Shown: in pieces, positions 16,053 through 24,792 of the stretch
How the letters are laid out: every line of letters starts with the position of its first letter
Position numbering within the stretch: position 1 is the first letter of the stretch
NCBI GenBank assembly: GCA_030463445.1
Contig: JAQGFW010021353.1
Location: 1-34,922, forward strand
Direction of reading: 5' to 3'
Length of the DNA stretch: 34,922 nt
DNA from: Euplotes aediculatus
Lineage: Eukaryota; Ciliophora; Spirotrichea; Euplotida; Euplotidae
Position numbers and translations under genes: made by a program
The notes under the pieces: model-generated
Told to the model about the DNA's origin: nothing
The model's database searches: none
What the model saw: the letters and a program-made list of their open reading frames with translations, nothing else

Positions 16053-17342
16053 ATGTTGAACCGGATACTTAAGGGGCCCGATTCCCGACCGCAGCAACTG
16101 GCCATCGTCATTCTGGCATCTTTTGCGGCCTTTACCACCTATTTCTGTATGTATGGATTCCGGAAAGCGATCAGTGCCGGAACTTTTGAAGGAATGACAG
16201 CGTTTGGCATCAGTTTCAAATCCGCCATCGTGATAGCACAGGTGCTGGGTTATATGACTTCCAAGTTTATCGGGATCCGGTTTATTTCAGAGATCAATCC
16301 GGCCAAAAGGGGGCGTTATATTCTGAGCCTGATTGGAGGCGCGCATCTTTGTCTGTTGCTGATGGCCCTGATTCCCCTGCCCTATAATGTGTTGTTCCTG
16401 TTTTTGAATGGCATGTGTTTGGGGCTGATATGGGGACTGGTATTCAGTTATATAGAAGGAAGAAAATATACCGACCTGATCGCGCTGATCCTGAGCATCA
16501 ATTTTATATTCAGTTCCGGGGTGGTGAAAACAGCCGGACGAATAAGCATTGAATCCTGGGGGGTATCAGAGCTTATGATGCCATTTGTAACCGGGGCGCT
16601 CTTTTTGCCCCTGTTGTTTTTATCGGTGTATCTATTGGGGAAAATACCGCCGCCTGCTGAAAGCGAGAAACTGGAAAGAGGAGAACGGAGCAGCATGGAC
16701 AAATCACAAAGAAGGGAGTTAATCCGGCTGTTTTTACCAGGCTTAACTGCTGTGGTACTTATCAATCTGCTGCTCACCATTTTGCGCGATATAAAGGACA
16801 ACTATGCCGTAGAAATGTTACTGGTGTTGGAGCCGGGTGCCTCGCCAGGCATATTCGCCCAAATGGAAACCATCGCATCCGTAGCCGTGTTTTTTTTACT
16901 ACTGACCTTAACGGGTATCCATAATCATTTTAAAAGTTTGTACCGCCAGCACCTGGTGATCGGATTGGGATTTTTAACCATCCTGATTTGCGCGTTGGGA
17001 ATCGCCAACCATTGGGGATCGGCCATATTCTGGCTGGTGACTTTTACCATCGGGCTTTACCTGAGTTACAATGCGCTGCAATGTTTGTTTCTGGAACGAT
17101 TCATAGCCGCCTTCAAAGTGAAAGGAAATATCGGTTTCTTTTTTTACCTGATGGATTCGGTCGGATACCTGGGAAGTTGTTTCCTGATCTTGAATAAAGA
17201 ATTGTTCAATGCACAAACCAACTGGCTCCCTTATTTTATCCGGATCAGCTGGATATTTGGAATAGCCGGAGCCGCGATGGTAGCCTATAGCTGGTTTTAT
17301 TTCAGCAGAAAGTATAAAGTCTATGCAGCCCAAACATTATGA
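16053..17342 (+). CDS. DUF5690 MFS-like membrane transporter
   Basis: 429 residues with about 11-12 hydrophobic segments and a central charged loop (EKLERGERSSMDKSQRRE), a 6+6 layout typical of the major facilitator superfamily. The first helix reads FAAFTTYFCMYGFRKAISAG, which resembles the YxxRKxxS segment of GlpT-type organophosphate transporters. I recognise it as DUF5690, a Bacteroidota family of unknown substrate. Its last 20 bp overlap the next gene, an oxidoreductase tied to phosphonate catabolism. Uptake of an organophosphonate across the inner membrane is therefore a reasonable inference but not shown. Confidence 0.8.
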   Translation: MLNRILKGPDSRPQQLAIVILASFAAFTTYFCMYGFRKAISAGTFEGMTAFGISFKSAIVIAQVLGYMTSKFIGIRFISEINPAKRGRYILSLIGGAHLCLLLMALIPLPYNVLFLFLNGMCLGLIWGLVFSYIEGRKYTDLIALILSINFIFSSGVVKTAGRISIESWGVSELMMPFVTGALFLPLLFLSVYLLGKIPPPAESEKLERGERSSMDKSQRRELIRLFLPGLTAVVLINLLLTILRDIKDNYAVEMLLVLEPGASPGIFAQMETIASVAVFFLLLTLTGIHNHFKSLYRQHLVIGLGFLTILICALGIANHWGSAIFWLVTFTIGLYLSYNALQCLFLERFIAAFKVKGNIGFFFYLMDSVGYLGSCFLILNKELFNAQTNWLPYFIRISWIFGIAGAAMVAYSWFYFSRKYKVYAAQTL

Positions 17343-18480
17343 TCTGATTGTAGTTGGTGCTGGTGTACTTGGCAGTTTTCATGCCTATCATGCCGCCAAA
17401 AAAGGATGGAAAGTATTGTTGATCGAGAAGGATGAAAAGCCTGCGGATGCATCTGTGCGGAATTTTGGGATGATCATTCCCTCCGGAATGGCGAGTGGGG
17501 AGTGGAAAGAGTATGGACGAAGAAGTACTGAAATTTACCGGTCCATTCAAAGCAGTTTTGACATCACGATGCGTGCCAATGGTTCTATCTACCTCGCCTC
17601 GGATAAAACAGAAACAACACTGCTGGAAGAGCTGGCTGCGATCAATAAAAAAGACGGTTATGCCTGCGCGTTAGTAAGCAAGGAAGATTGTCTGTTACGT
17701 TATCCCGGATTGCGGGCCTCCTATTGCCAGGCAGGATTATTTTTTCCGGATGAAATAACGGTGGAGCCTAACCGCATGGTGCACCACCTGATTGCTTACA
17801 TGAAAGAACAACTGAAGCTCGTGTATAAATCCAATACATTGGTGAAGTCAGTAGTGTATCAATCAGATCGTGTACTGGCAGAAACCAATATGGGAGAGTT
17901 ATTCACTGCCAATTATGCGGTAATCTGCTCAGGACGGGAATTCAAAACACTGTATCCGAAACTGTTTACGAATGCGGGCATTGAGCTGGTCAAGTTACAG
18001 ATGATGCAAACTACTCCAATACCGGATTATGTATTGAGAGGCTCAATATTTGGCGGACTCAGTATCAGAAGATACGAAAGCTTCAGAGCATGTGCCTCCT
18101 TTGACCAATTGCAGGCAGGGGAAACCGACAGCCGGTTTAAAAATTGGGGCATCCATGTATTGTTTAAACAAGCGATGGATGGCAGTATGATCATTGGAGA
18201 CTCGCATGAGTATGCAGCTATCGATCAAACAGATTCATTAGGCTTTGATTACAAGCAGGTGATAGAAGATATCATTCTGCAGGAGGCCCAGCGTATGATC
18301 CGGTTGCCGCATTGGAATATTGCCAAAACCTGGAATGGATATTATACGCAAAGTAAGGAGCAGGACATCTATCGCCATTATGCGGATACCAATATCCTGA
18401 TCCTTACTGCGATTGGTGGTAAAGGAATGACAGCCAGTCCGGCTGTTGCCGAGCAAACCATTTCACAATGGATCAATTAG
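17323..18480 (+). CDS. TIGR03364-type FAD-dependent oxidoreductase, phosphonate-associated
   Basis: 385 residues of the DAO-like flavoprotein fold. The N-terminal dinucleotide-binding motif is VVGAGVLGSFHAYHAAKKG, followed by IEKDEKP; PADASVRNFGMI is a family-type flavin/substrate segment; the C-terminus TAIGGKGMTASPAVAEQ contacts FAD. The family is known from phosphonate gene clusters, and members (PbfD) have been reported to oxidise N-alkylated 2-aminoethylphosphonates to phosphonoacetaldehyde. Context agrees: it overlaps the DUF5690 gene by 20 bp and meets the phnZ-like gene tail to tail with 8 bp shared. Exact substrate unknown; sarcosine-oxidase-like activity on other amines is the alternative. 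Confidence 0.82.
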   Translation: MQPKHYDLIVVGAGVLGSFHAYHAAKKGWKVLLIEKDEKPADASVRNFGMIIPSGMASGEWKEYGRRSTEIYRSIQSSFDITMRANGSIYLASDKTETTLLEELAAINKKDGYACALVSKEDCLLRYPGLRASYCQAGLFFPDEITVEPNRMVHHLIAYMKEQLKLVYKSNTLVKSVVYQSDRVLAETNMGELFTANYAVICSGREFKTLYPKLFTNAGIELVKLQMMQTTPIPDYVLRGSIFGGLSIRRYESFRACASFDQLQAGETDSRFKNWGIHVLFKQAMDGSMIIGDSHEYAAIDQTDSLGFDYKQVIEDIILQEAQRMIRLPHWNIAKTWNGYYTQSKEQDIYRHYADTNILILTAIGGKGMTASPAVAEQTISQWIN

Positions 18481-19051
18481 CCTGCTGACGGCTGATAATA
18501 TACTGAGTCAGTTTCTGTTTTAGTTCATCCATCTCCGGAAGTGGCTTTCCTTCAATCTTGGCAGCTTCGTCCCAGGTGCGCATTCTTATATACAAATCAA
18601 ACAACGGATCAGCTTCAAAAGCTTTTGCTTCCGGTTCTTCCATTCTACCACCCTGGTATTCCAGCGTTTTTTTACTGGCTTCGGAAAGCTGCTCATAATA
18701 GGAAGGATATTTCCAGGTGAGGTAGCGTTTCGCATTTACATGAGAGGCGATGAGTTTACACATGCGTTCGCCCATGCCTAAACCGAGCAGCCAGTCGGCG
18801 CCAACTTTTTCATGATCCATAACGCCGTAGCCATCCATTGTTTCTGAAACATCATGAACTGGCAGGAGGTGACCAACATCGTGCAGGAAGGCAGCGAGCA
18901 CTACTTCATCATCGTACCCTTCTTCCATGGCAAGCTGAGCCGCCTGAACCATGTGTTCGAGCTGGGAAACTTTTTCGCCTGCATATTCCTCGGCACCGAA
19001 TTGCTCGTAGAGCGAGAAGATCTGGTTGGTAAGTTCTTGAGGAGTTGTCAT
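18473..19051 (-). CDS. phnZ: PhnZ-like HD-domain organophosphonate oxygenase
   Basis: 192 residues. PhnZ is a mixed-valent diiron HD enzyme that cleaves the C-P bond of (R)-2-amino-1-hydroxyethylphosphonate to glycine and phosphate. The residues I know to be important in PhnZ fall at matching places: Tyr23 and Glu26 in YAGEKVSQLEH (lid pair), His33, His57-Asp58 in LHDVGH, His80 in DHEKVG, His104 in SHVNAKRYL and Asp161 in RTWDEAA. That set separates it from ordinary HD phosphodiesterases. The related TmpB acts on trimethylated substrate, so the exact phosphonate is open. No PhnY/TmpA hydroxylase partner is in the window. It has its own promoter. The 3' end overlaps the oxidoreductase gene. 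Confidence 0.85.
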   Translation of the reverse strand: MTTPQELTNQIFSLYEQFGAEEYAGEKVSQLEHMVQAAQLAMEEGYDDEVVLAAFLHDVGHLLPVHDVSETMDGYGVMDHEKVGADWLLGLGMGERMCKLIASHVNAKRYLTWKYPSYYEQLSEASKKTLEYQGGRMEEPEAKAFEADPLFDLYIRMRTWDEAAKIEGKPLPEMDELKQKLTQYIISRQQAN

Positions 19052-19055
19052 ACTT

Positions 19056-19085
19056 CAAATTTAAAGGCAGTAAAGGAAATCAAAA
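19056..19085 (-). promoter_or_regulatory. phnZ promoter
   Basis: Minus-strand TTTTG (19081-19085), 17-bp spacer, TAAATTTG (19056-19063; perfect TAnnTTTG), then AAGT and the ATG. Separated from the SusD gene by a terminator, so phnZ is probably a distinct unit with a leaderless or nearly leaderless mRNA. Confidence 0.65.
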
Positions 19086-19110
19086 CAGTCATTAACGCAA
19101 GTAAGCACCC

Positions 19111-19150
19111 AAAAAGCGCAAGGCGACCCGGTTAAGGAATCGCCCTGCGT
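19111..19150 (-). terminator. Intrinsic terminator after susD
   Basis: On the minus strand ACGCA-G-GGCGA pairs with TCGCC-T-TGCGC (10 pairs including a G-T pair, one mismatch) around a 13-nt loop, followed at once by TTTTT. It closes the susC-susD transcript 17 bp after the SusD stop. Confidence 0.75.
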
Positions 19151-19166
19151 GTTGGTTGTTTTTAGG

Positions 19167-20690
19167 TTATTTGTTGATCCAGGTAGGTGTGTTTTGCGTA
19201 TCCTCACCCTGACGGGCAACAGCTTCACTGCGGTTGGCAGCATTCAGTGATTGTTCGGACTGAGGATAGATATACCGTATCGGTACTTTGTTATCGTTCA
19301 GGTTAGCCGGACCGGGAATTACTTCCGGCATCCGGGTACGACGCCATTCAAACCAGCCTTCCAGTCCGTTGAAATAAAGGGCTACCCATTTTTGCAGGGC
19401 TATTTTAGAAAGCTTTTCCTGGGAAGTACCGGTATAGGCAACGCCTGTCTGCGTTAGGTAATCAGCCGGCATGGTCAGGTTGATATTGTACTGCGCAGGA
19501 ACCACTCCTCTCCAGTATTCGAAATTGGAATTGATGCCGTTCAGGTAATAGGTTTCTGCTGTACCGGTTGTGATCAGTTCTTTTTCGCGAGCTTCAGCCA
19601 GGAGGAACTGTAATTCGGCATAGGTCATCAGCAATGCCTGCGGAGCATCGGGAACTGGAGGAGCCTGTCCATTGTCGTTACAAACCAGGCAGGCAAAAGT
19701 ATATCCAACGCGGCTTACACCCTGCGGACCACCATTGTAGTTCAGTGCATCCACATCACCTAAACCATTTGGAATCCCTTCAATTCTCGGAGTACCTGCT
19801 GCAACTGATGCCAGCGAGGGGCGTCCAAAAACATTCAAACGGGGATCATTAAGCGCAGTTAAGCGGTCATCCAGGGTTTTACTAACCCGGAATTCATCAA
19901 TCGAACCAACCCTGGATTCGTATAAGGGCCATTGGTTGGGCGCCAGTGCCAGGTATTTCATCACTGCATTATCAGCGTTGCCGGTGAATATGGGATTATT
20001 GGCAGGATCACTCACGATTGCCTGCATTTCTGCTTTCACATCTTTCTTGGCGGAGATTCTGAGCAGGTACCGTAATCTCAGGGAGTTGGCCAGCTTTCTC
20101 CATTTCAGCAGGGAAGATGGACCACCACCATAAATCAGGTCTCCAGCAATATTGGTTGTACTCACTGCGAGTATTTCATTCGCAGTTTTCAGATCTGCGA
20201 GAATTCCGTTGAAAATTGTTTCCTGTGTATCATACTTGGGGGTATAGATTCCAGAACTTTTTGCCTGTCCGGCTTCGGAATAAGGAATATCTCCATAGGC
20301 TTCTGTGGCCTGTGCAAACATCCAGGATTTCAGGATCAGGGAAACCGCATTGTAGGCATTGGTATTATCACTTCCAACCTTGATAAAAATATTCTGCAGG
20401 TTTCGATAGTTTCCATACACGTTGTTCCAGATGCCGTTTTGTTCATTCCAGAGATAACGGTCTTCGTTTACAAACTGAATTTTGGAATGGTATTGAACAA
20501 CAATGTTACCAATACCCCAGGCTTCAAACACTTGCTGGTTCATGGCACTTCTGATAACGCCACTTAACAGCAAATCGGGGTTTACATCAACAGGAACGTT
20601 CCCATTGGTATTAATCTCTTCAAAATCTTTAGTACATCCTGCCAGCATCCCCACAAAGAGAAACGGCAGGGTTTTTTTAAGCAAATTCAT
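19167..20690 (-). CDS. SusD/RagB-like nutrient-binding outer-membrane lipoprotein
   Basis: 507 residues. The lipoprotein signal LPFLFVGMLAGCTK places the lipidated Cys at residue 19. The body matches the SusD-like family: N-terminal INTNGNVPVDVNPDLLLSG, TPR-like helices (NLQNIFIKV..., NAVSLILKSWMFAQATEAYGDIPYSEA), LKWRKLANSLRLRYLLRIS, and C-terminal LQFLLAEAREK and KWVALYFNGLEGWFEWRRT. It forms the lid of the SusC channel at the cell surface and captures substrate. It is 25 bp downstream of susC. The family version is often found in loci not devoted to polysaccharides; the substrate is unknown. Confidence 0.95.
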   Translation of the reverse strand: MNLLKKTLPFLFVGMLAGCTKDFEEINTNGNVPVDVNPDLLLSGVIRSAMNQQVFEAWGIGNIVVQYHSKIQFVNEDRYLWNEQNGIWNNVYGNYRNLQNIFIKVGSDNTNAYNAVSLILKSWMFAQATEAYGDIPYSEAGQAKSSGIYTPKYDTQETIFNGILADLKTANEILAVSTTNIAGDLIYGGGPSSLLKWRKLANSLRLRYLLRISAKKDVKAEMQAIVSDPANNPIFTGNADNAVMKYLALAPNQWPLYESRVGSIDEFRVSKTLDDRLTALNDPRLNVFGRPSLASVAAGTPRIEGIPNGLGDVDALNYNGGPQGVSRVGYTFACLVCNDNGQAPPVPDAPQALLMTYAELQFLLAEAREKELITTGTAETYYLNGINSNFEYWRGVVPAQYNINLTMPADYLTQTGVAYTGTSQEKLSKIALQKWVALYFNGLEGWFEWRRTRMPEVIPGPANLNDNKVPIRYIYPQSEQSLNAANRSEAVARQGEDTQNTPTWINK

Positions 20691-20715
20691 ATAATAGCGT
20701 TGAATGGGTTAGTGA

Positions 20716-23700
20716 TTATAATTTGAAACTCAGGTTCACACCATAACTGCGGGTAGTTGGAATACTCATGTATTCGATACCCGGTAATGCGGTTCCACCA
20801 CTGTAGCTCATGTTTTCAGGATCCACATGTGGAACATTATCCCAGAGGAACAGATTCCGACCCACCAGGGAAACTGCTACGCCACGGAAAGGAAGTTTAC
20901 CCCAAACCTTATCAGGGATATTGTAACCAACCTGCAATTCACGGAGCTTGATGAAACTTGCATCGTACATTACTCCTTCAGCGATATTACGACCACCGGT
21001 CCAGGCGGTATGCCATTCGCGGGCGGTAACTTTTCTGGAATTCGGAGTGAAAGAACCATCTGCGTTCTGCACCACACCTTCTCCGATTACACCATTTCCA
21101 TCTTTGCTCAGGTCATATCCATCAGCACGGCCTTCCAGTGTTTCTGTAATGATACCACCTTCACGACCAACCACCTGCGTCAGTGAATACAATTCACCAC
21201 CACTGCGAATGTCAAAGAGGAAGCTCAGGCGAATACCTTTATAATTAAAGCTGTTACGGATACCCATCAGCCAGTCTGGGTTGTAGTTACCCAACTTGAT
21301 ACGATCTGTAGTACGTACCGGGCGACCATTGGAACCAATCACCATCTGACCTGCATACTGTCCGGATGCGTCATAATAAGGAGCATTGGCATCTTTGCTT
21401 TGCACGCGGGCAAATCCAATACCATAAAGATCACCCATACGCTCACCGACTCTTGCTTCGATGCTAACACCGCGACTAGCCATTACAAGGTTAGTGAGGC
21501 CATCGCTAAGTTCAATTACTTCACTGCGGTTGGCAGACCAGTTAACATCAAAATTCCAGGTCAGGTTTTTGTTGCGAACAGGTACGAGATTCAACATGGC
21601 TTCAAAGCCCCAGTTTTTGATCAGACCGGCGTTGATTACACGGCTGCCATAACCACTGGTGTTGGAAAGTGGAATGGAAAGAATCTGGTTTTTCGTACGG
21701 CTGGTATAGTAGGTAAGATCCAGGCCGATTCTGTTGTCCAGGAAACGGATATCTGTTCCCACTTCATAAGCAGAACTGATTTCAGGCTTAAGGTTAAGGT
21801 TGGCAAGTACACTTGTTTCACCATAGATCTGGGAAGAAGCAAATGGCGTGCTGGGATTAAACGACTGGGTAAAGCGGAAAGGATCGGTATCATTACCTAC
21901 CTGAGCAAAGCTACCACGTACTTTCAGGAAGCTGATGAAGTCGGGCATTTTGATCACATCGCTTAAAATGGCACTCAGGGCAACGGAAGAATAGAAGTAG
22001 GAATTGTCTTCACTACCGAATTCCTTGAGGGCATAGGGCAGGGTAAGAGCAGAACTCCAGTCGTTTCTTCCAGTGATATCCAGGAACAAGAAATCCTTAT
22101 ATCCTACAGAAGCAGTACCATACAAACTATTGATTCTTTTTTCTACTAAGTTATCTTCACTAACCAGTGGAATCCGGCTGTTGGTTAGTCTGTAGATACC
22201 AGGAATATTGAGCTGTCCGGCTACGTTTTCTACAAAGCGGCTCGTCTGGCGCATCTGGTTTCCACCAACTGTTGCAGTGAGATTGAAATCACTAACCTGT
22301 TTGGTAGCGGTTAAAAGGAAATCGGTGTTTCTCTCTTCGTTGGTGATATTCACCTGGCGATACTGACCAAAGGGGAAACGTTGTGTGCTGAAGGCTCTCT
22401 TATACTCTCTTCTTTCCTGGCTCCAGTCGGTAGCGGAACGAAGCTGCAGGTTGAGCCAGTCAGTAAATTCATATTTGAGGGTAATGTTTCCAATGATCCG
22501 GTCATAATACTGGCCATTGGTATTTTCCATTACTGTGAGATAGGGGTTGTCGTGGTAGTTGTAGTTCCAACTGAACTGACGAAGACCTTCTGCACCACGC
22601 ATGTAGAGACGTTTCATGTCTTCCACCCGTACAGAAGCAGGCAACCAGCAGTTGAAGAGGTACATCAGACTTTCTGTACCATAACTGATAGAGGGACGGT
22701 TATCACTTTCACTTTTGATATAGCTCACAAATGCACGGGCACTGAGTTTATCGTTAAAGTTGTAACCACCGGTAAGAGAGATCGTATTACGACGCAGATC
22801 TGTATTGGGTACGATACCGGTCTGGTCCAGATTAGTATAGCTCAGGCGGAAATCACCACTTTTATTACCACCTACCAATGCAACGTTGTTGGTGATAGCG
22901 CGACCTGTTTGCAGAAAATCCTTTAAGTTATCTACATCCGGCAGCCAGGGAGTGGCAGTGATAACAGAACCTGCAGGGGCATTCAGATCACCGCCCAGAA
23001 ATTCAGTTGGCTGGCCGTTTAACGTACGGGGGGAATTGTACTGAGGGTAGGACTGTCCGCGGAAAGCAGGGCCCCAGCCTTCATCAGTTCCGTCAGTTAA
23101 ACCGGCACCACCTCCATTGACGAAGGCAAAATCTCCACCATTACCATTTCCCTGTCCGTATACCTTCTGATATTCAGGAAGTTTTAGTGCAGATTCAGCA
23201 GTAACGTTGCTGTTTACTTCCACACCCAGTCCTTTTTGAACGCGTCCGGATTTTGTTTTGATTACAATAACACCATTGGCAGCGCGGGATCCATAGAGGG
23301 CTGATGCTGCAGGTCCTTTCAAAACTGACATTGATTCGATATCATCCGGATTAAGGAAAGAAGCACCATTACCGAAATCCACTTCCAGGTTACCTCTGCC
23401 AGATGCACCCGTAATAGAGTTACTAACCGGTACACCATCAATAACATAGAGGGGTTGGTTTTTATTGAGATCAACAGACCGTTCTCCACGAATCGTAACC
23501 CGGGCAGAACCACCAATGCCAGATGGACTACCAACAACAGTAACACCAGCAACTTTACCAGCAAGCTGATTTACAACGTTGGACTCCCGGGCAACGGTCA
23601 GGTCTTCCCCTTTAACTTCCTGGATAGCATAACCGAGTTTCTTTTTTTCCCGGCGAATACCAAGGGCGGTTACAACCACTTCATTTAATGAATTGCTGTT

Positions 23701-24006
23701 CGTAACTGCATTGATGATAATTTCTCCGGTACCACTTACAGTTACTTCCTGAGAAGTAATACCAACACCGCTGATTACAAGCACATCTCCTTGCTTTGCG
23801 GAAATGCGAAAACGTCCGTCAACGTCAGTAGCAACACCCTTGGTGGTGCCTTTTACCAATACGGAGACACTGCTCAGCGGACTATTATCCCGCTGAGATA
23901 AAACTCTACCTGTAATTTGTTCCTGTGCGAAAAGCAGTAGGGGCGAAATGAGGAGCATAAGAAGCCCCATCAGGCCCAAAGCTCGATGAAGAATTGGTTT
24001 TCTCAT
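20716..24006 (-). CDS. SusC/RagA-family TonB-linked outer-membrane channel
   Basis: 1096 residues. Signal peptide (ALGLMGLLMLLISPLLLFAQ); carboxypeptidase-D-like regulatory domain about 30-110 (ITGRVLSQRDNSPLSSVSVLVKG...); TonB-dependent plug about 120-250 with SusC signatures (VVTALGIRREKKKLGYAIQEV; PLYVIDGVPV; NPDDIESMSVLKGPAASALYG SRAANGVIVIKTKSG); then a 22-strand-type beta barrel ending in YGVNLSFKL. No N-terminal STN signalling domain is apparent, so it is not an obvious anti-sigma-coupled receptor. It works with the SusD lipoprotein. A structured leader of about 110 nt precedes it. No glycoside hydrolase is adjacent. Confidence 0.96.
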   Translation of the reverse strand: MRKPILHRALGLMGLLMLLISPLLLFAQEQITGRVLSQRDNSPLSSVSVLVKGTTKGVATDVDGRFRISAKQGDVLVISGVGITSQEVTVSGTGEIIINAVTNSNSLNEVVVTALGIRREKKKLGYAIQEVKGEDLTVARESNVVNQLAGKVAGVTVVGSPSGIGGSARVTIRGERSVDLNKNQPLYVIDGVPVSNSITGASGRGNLEVDFGNGASFLNPDDIESMSVLKGPAASALYGSRAANGVIVIKTKSGRVQKGLGVEVNSNVTAESALKLPEYQKVYGQGNGNGGDFAFVNGGGAGLTDGTDEGWGPAFRGQSYPQYNSPRTLNGQPTEFLGGDLNAPAGSVITATPWLPDVDNLKDFLQTGRAITNNVALVGGNKSGDFRLSYTNLDQTGIVPNTDLRRNTISLTGGYNFNDKLSARAFVSYIKSESDNRPSISYGTESLMYLFNCWLPASVRVEDMKRLYMRGAEGLRQFSWNYNYHDNPYLTVMENTNGQYYDRIIGNITLKYEFTDWLNLQLRSATDWSQERREYKRAFSTQRFPFGQYRQVNITNEERNTDFLLTATKQVSDFNLTATVGGNQMRQTSRFVENVAGQLNIPGIYRLTNSRIPLVSEDNLVEKRINSLYGTASVGYKDFLFLDITGRNDWSSALTLPYALKEFGSEDNSYFYSSVALSAILSDVIKMPDFISFLKVRGSFAQVGNDTDPFRFTQSFNPSTPFASSQIYGETSVLANLNLKPEISSAYEVGTDIRFLDNRIGLDLTYYTSRTKNQILSIPLSNTSGYGSRVINAGLIKNWGFEAMLNLVPVRNKNLTWNFDVNWSANRSEVIELSDGLTNLVMASRGVSIEARVGERMGDLYGIGFARVQSKDANAPYYDASGQYAGQMVIGSNGRPVRTTDRIKLGNYNPDWLMGIRNSFNYKGIRLSFLFDIRSGGELYSLTQVVGREGGIITETLEGRADGYDLSKDGNGVIGEGVVQNADGSFTPNSRKVTAREWHTAWTGGRNIAEGVMYDASFIKLRELQVGYNIPDKVWGKLPFRGVAVSLVGRNLFLWDNVPHVDPENMSYSGGTALPGIEYMSIPTTRSYGVNLSFKL

Positions 24007-24037
24007 AAACGTTTAGTTAATTTTTAGAGGACCCAAA

Positions 24038-24114
24038 ACTATCCGCCTAAGATGAAGCCTGTGTTACCGCCATTTTATGAAAATGTAAAGGTTTAGGCTA
24101 AATAAACGGATAGT
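24038..24114 (-). promoter_or_regulatory. Structured leader RNA of susC
   Basis: ACTATCC (24108-24114 on the minus strand) and GCCTAA (24093-24098), split by 9 nt, pair with TTAGGCGGATAGT (24038-24050): 13 pairs with one bulge. The enclosed 42 nt contain a smaller ATTTT/AAAAT hairpin. The whole lies between the putative promoter and the susC start, so it is in the transcript. It could set RNA stability, translation or antisense-RNA pairing. Confidence 0.5.
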
Positions 24115-24124
24115 ATAGGTTAGC

Positions 24125-24157
24125 TAAACTTAACAAAAATTTCATATTATACAAAAA
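24125..24157 (-). promoter_or_regulatory. susC promoter
   Basis: Minus-strand TTTTTG (24152-24157), 19-bp spacer, TAAGTTTA (24125-24132; 7 of 8 to TAnnTTTG). Transcription would start near 24118, giving a leader of about 110 nt. Confidence 0.5.
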
Positions 24158-24187
24158 CAAAAAAATTGGCAACCGATTGCATGGTAT

Positions 24188-24757
24188 TTAGAAGAGATAG
24201 ATTACCAGTAAAAGAGCCGCACCCTTTCCAATATTTTTAATCCGGTGCGGATGGCGGCCATCAAAGGCAAGCGAATCGCCTGCCTTCATCGTGAATTTTT
24301 CCTTATCCACCTGATACTCGATTTCGCCCTGAATAAGGTACTTTAATTCATAGGCTTCCGTGGTTACCATCTGGCGGCGGGCAGCGCCGGGTTTCATTTC
24401 CAGCAATTCCATATCGAAGGCTGTACTGGTAATTGCTTTTGACATGATCCGCTTATAGGAAAAGCCTTTTACAGGCTCGCGACTTACTTCCTTGAGCTCA
24501 TCCTTACGGATTACATAATATTTGAGGTCGGTCATTTTGGCCTGCAGCCCTTCGAAAAAACCTCGCATGTCTTCATCCAGTGAATGCACGATACTGAGTA
24601 ACACGGGAAGGGAGGGAACCGTGCGATTGTTTTCAATCTGGGATATGAGTCCCTTGGTTACGCCCGCTTTATTGGCAAGTTGCTCGAGTGTGATATTTTT
24701 TTCCTGCCGCCGCGCGCGTATGCGTTCGCCGATCAGCAAGAGAATCTCTTCTGTCAT
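24188..24757 (-). CDS. XRE-type HTH transcriptional regulator with cupin domain
   Basis: 189 residues. The N-terminal helix-turn-helix (about 8-62) reads RIRARRQEKNITLEQLANKAGVTKGLISQIENNRTVPSLPVL; the C-terminal cupin_2 domain (about 115-185) includes TEAYELKYLIQGEIEYQVD, MKAGDSLAFDGRHPHRIKN. Such proteins sense a small ligand in the cupin barrel. It lies 35 bp after the molybdenum hydroxylase genes on the same strand, with its own -7-like box, and 181 bp upstream of the susC start. It may regulate either unit; the sequence does not decide. Confidence 0.92.
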   Translation of the reverse strand: MTEEILLLIGERIRARRQEKNITLEQLANKAGVTKGLISQIENNRTVPSLPVLLSIVHSLDEDMRGFFEGLQAKMTDLKYYVIRKDELKEVSREPVKGFSYKRIMSKAITSTAFDMELLEMKPGAARRQMVTTEAYELKYLIQGEIEYQVDKEKFTMKAGDSLAFDGRHPHRIKNIGKGAALLLVIYLF

Positions 24758-24761
24758 ATGG

Positions 24762-24769
24762 CAATATTA
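24762..24769 (-). promoter_or_regulatory. -7 element, leaderless type (XRE-cupin gene)
   Basis: TAATATTG on the minus strand (7 of 8), then CCAT and the ATG (4 nt). No clear -33 TTTG. A CAGGAGG lies further upstream, too far from the ATG (more than 20 nt) to serve as its Shine-Dalgarno sequence. Confidence 0.35.
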
Positions 24770-24792
24770 AGGCGGACTTATTACCTCCTGTA

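Noticed and set aside
18473-19051. Generic HD phosphohydrolase or nucleotidase.
   Set aside because: The Tyr23/Glu26 pair and the six His/Asp positions match PhnZ and the neighbour is a phosphonate-linked flavoprotein.
21400-22926. Plus-strand open frames of 181-188 codons opposite susC.
   Set aside because: They are complementary-frame shadows of the barrel coding sequence, with no promoter or recognisable product.
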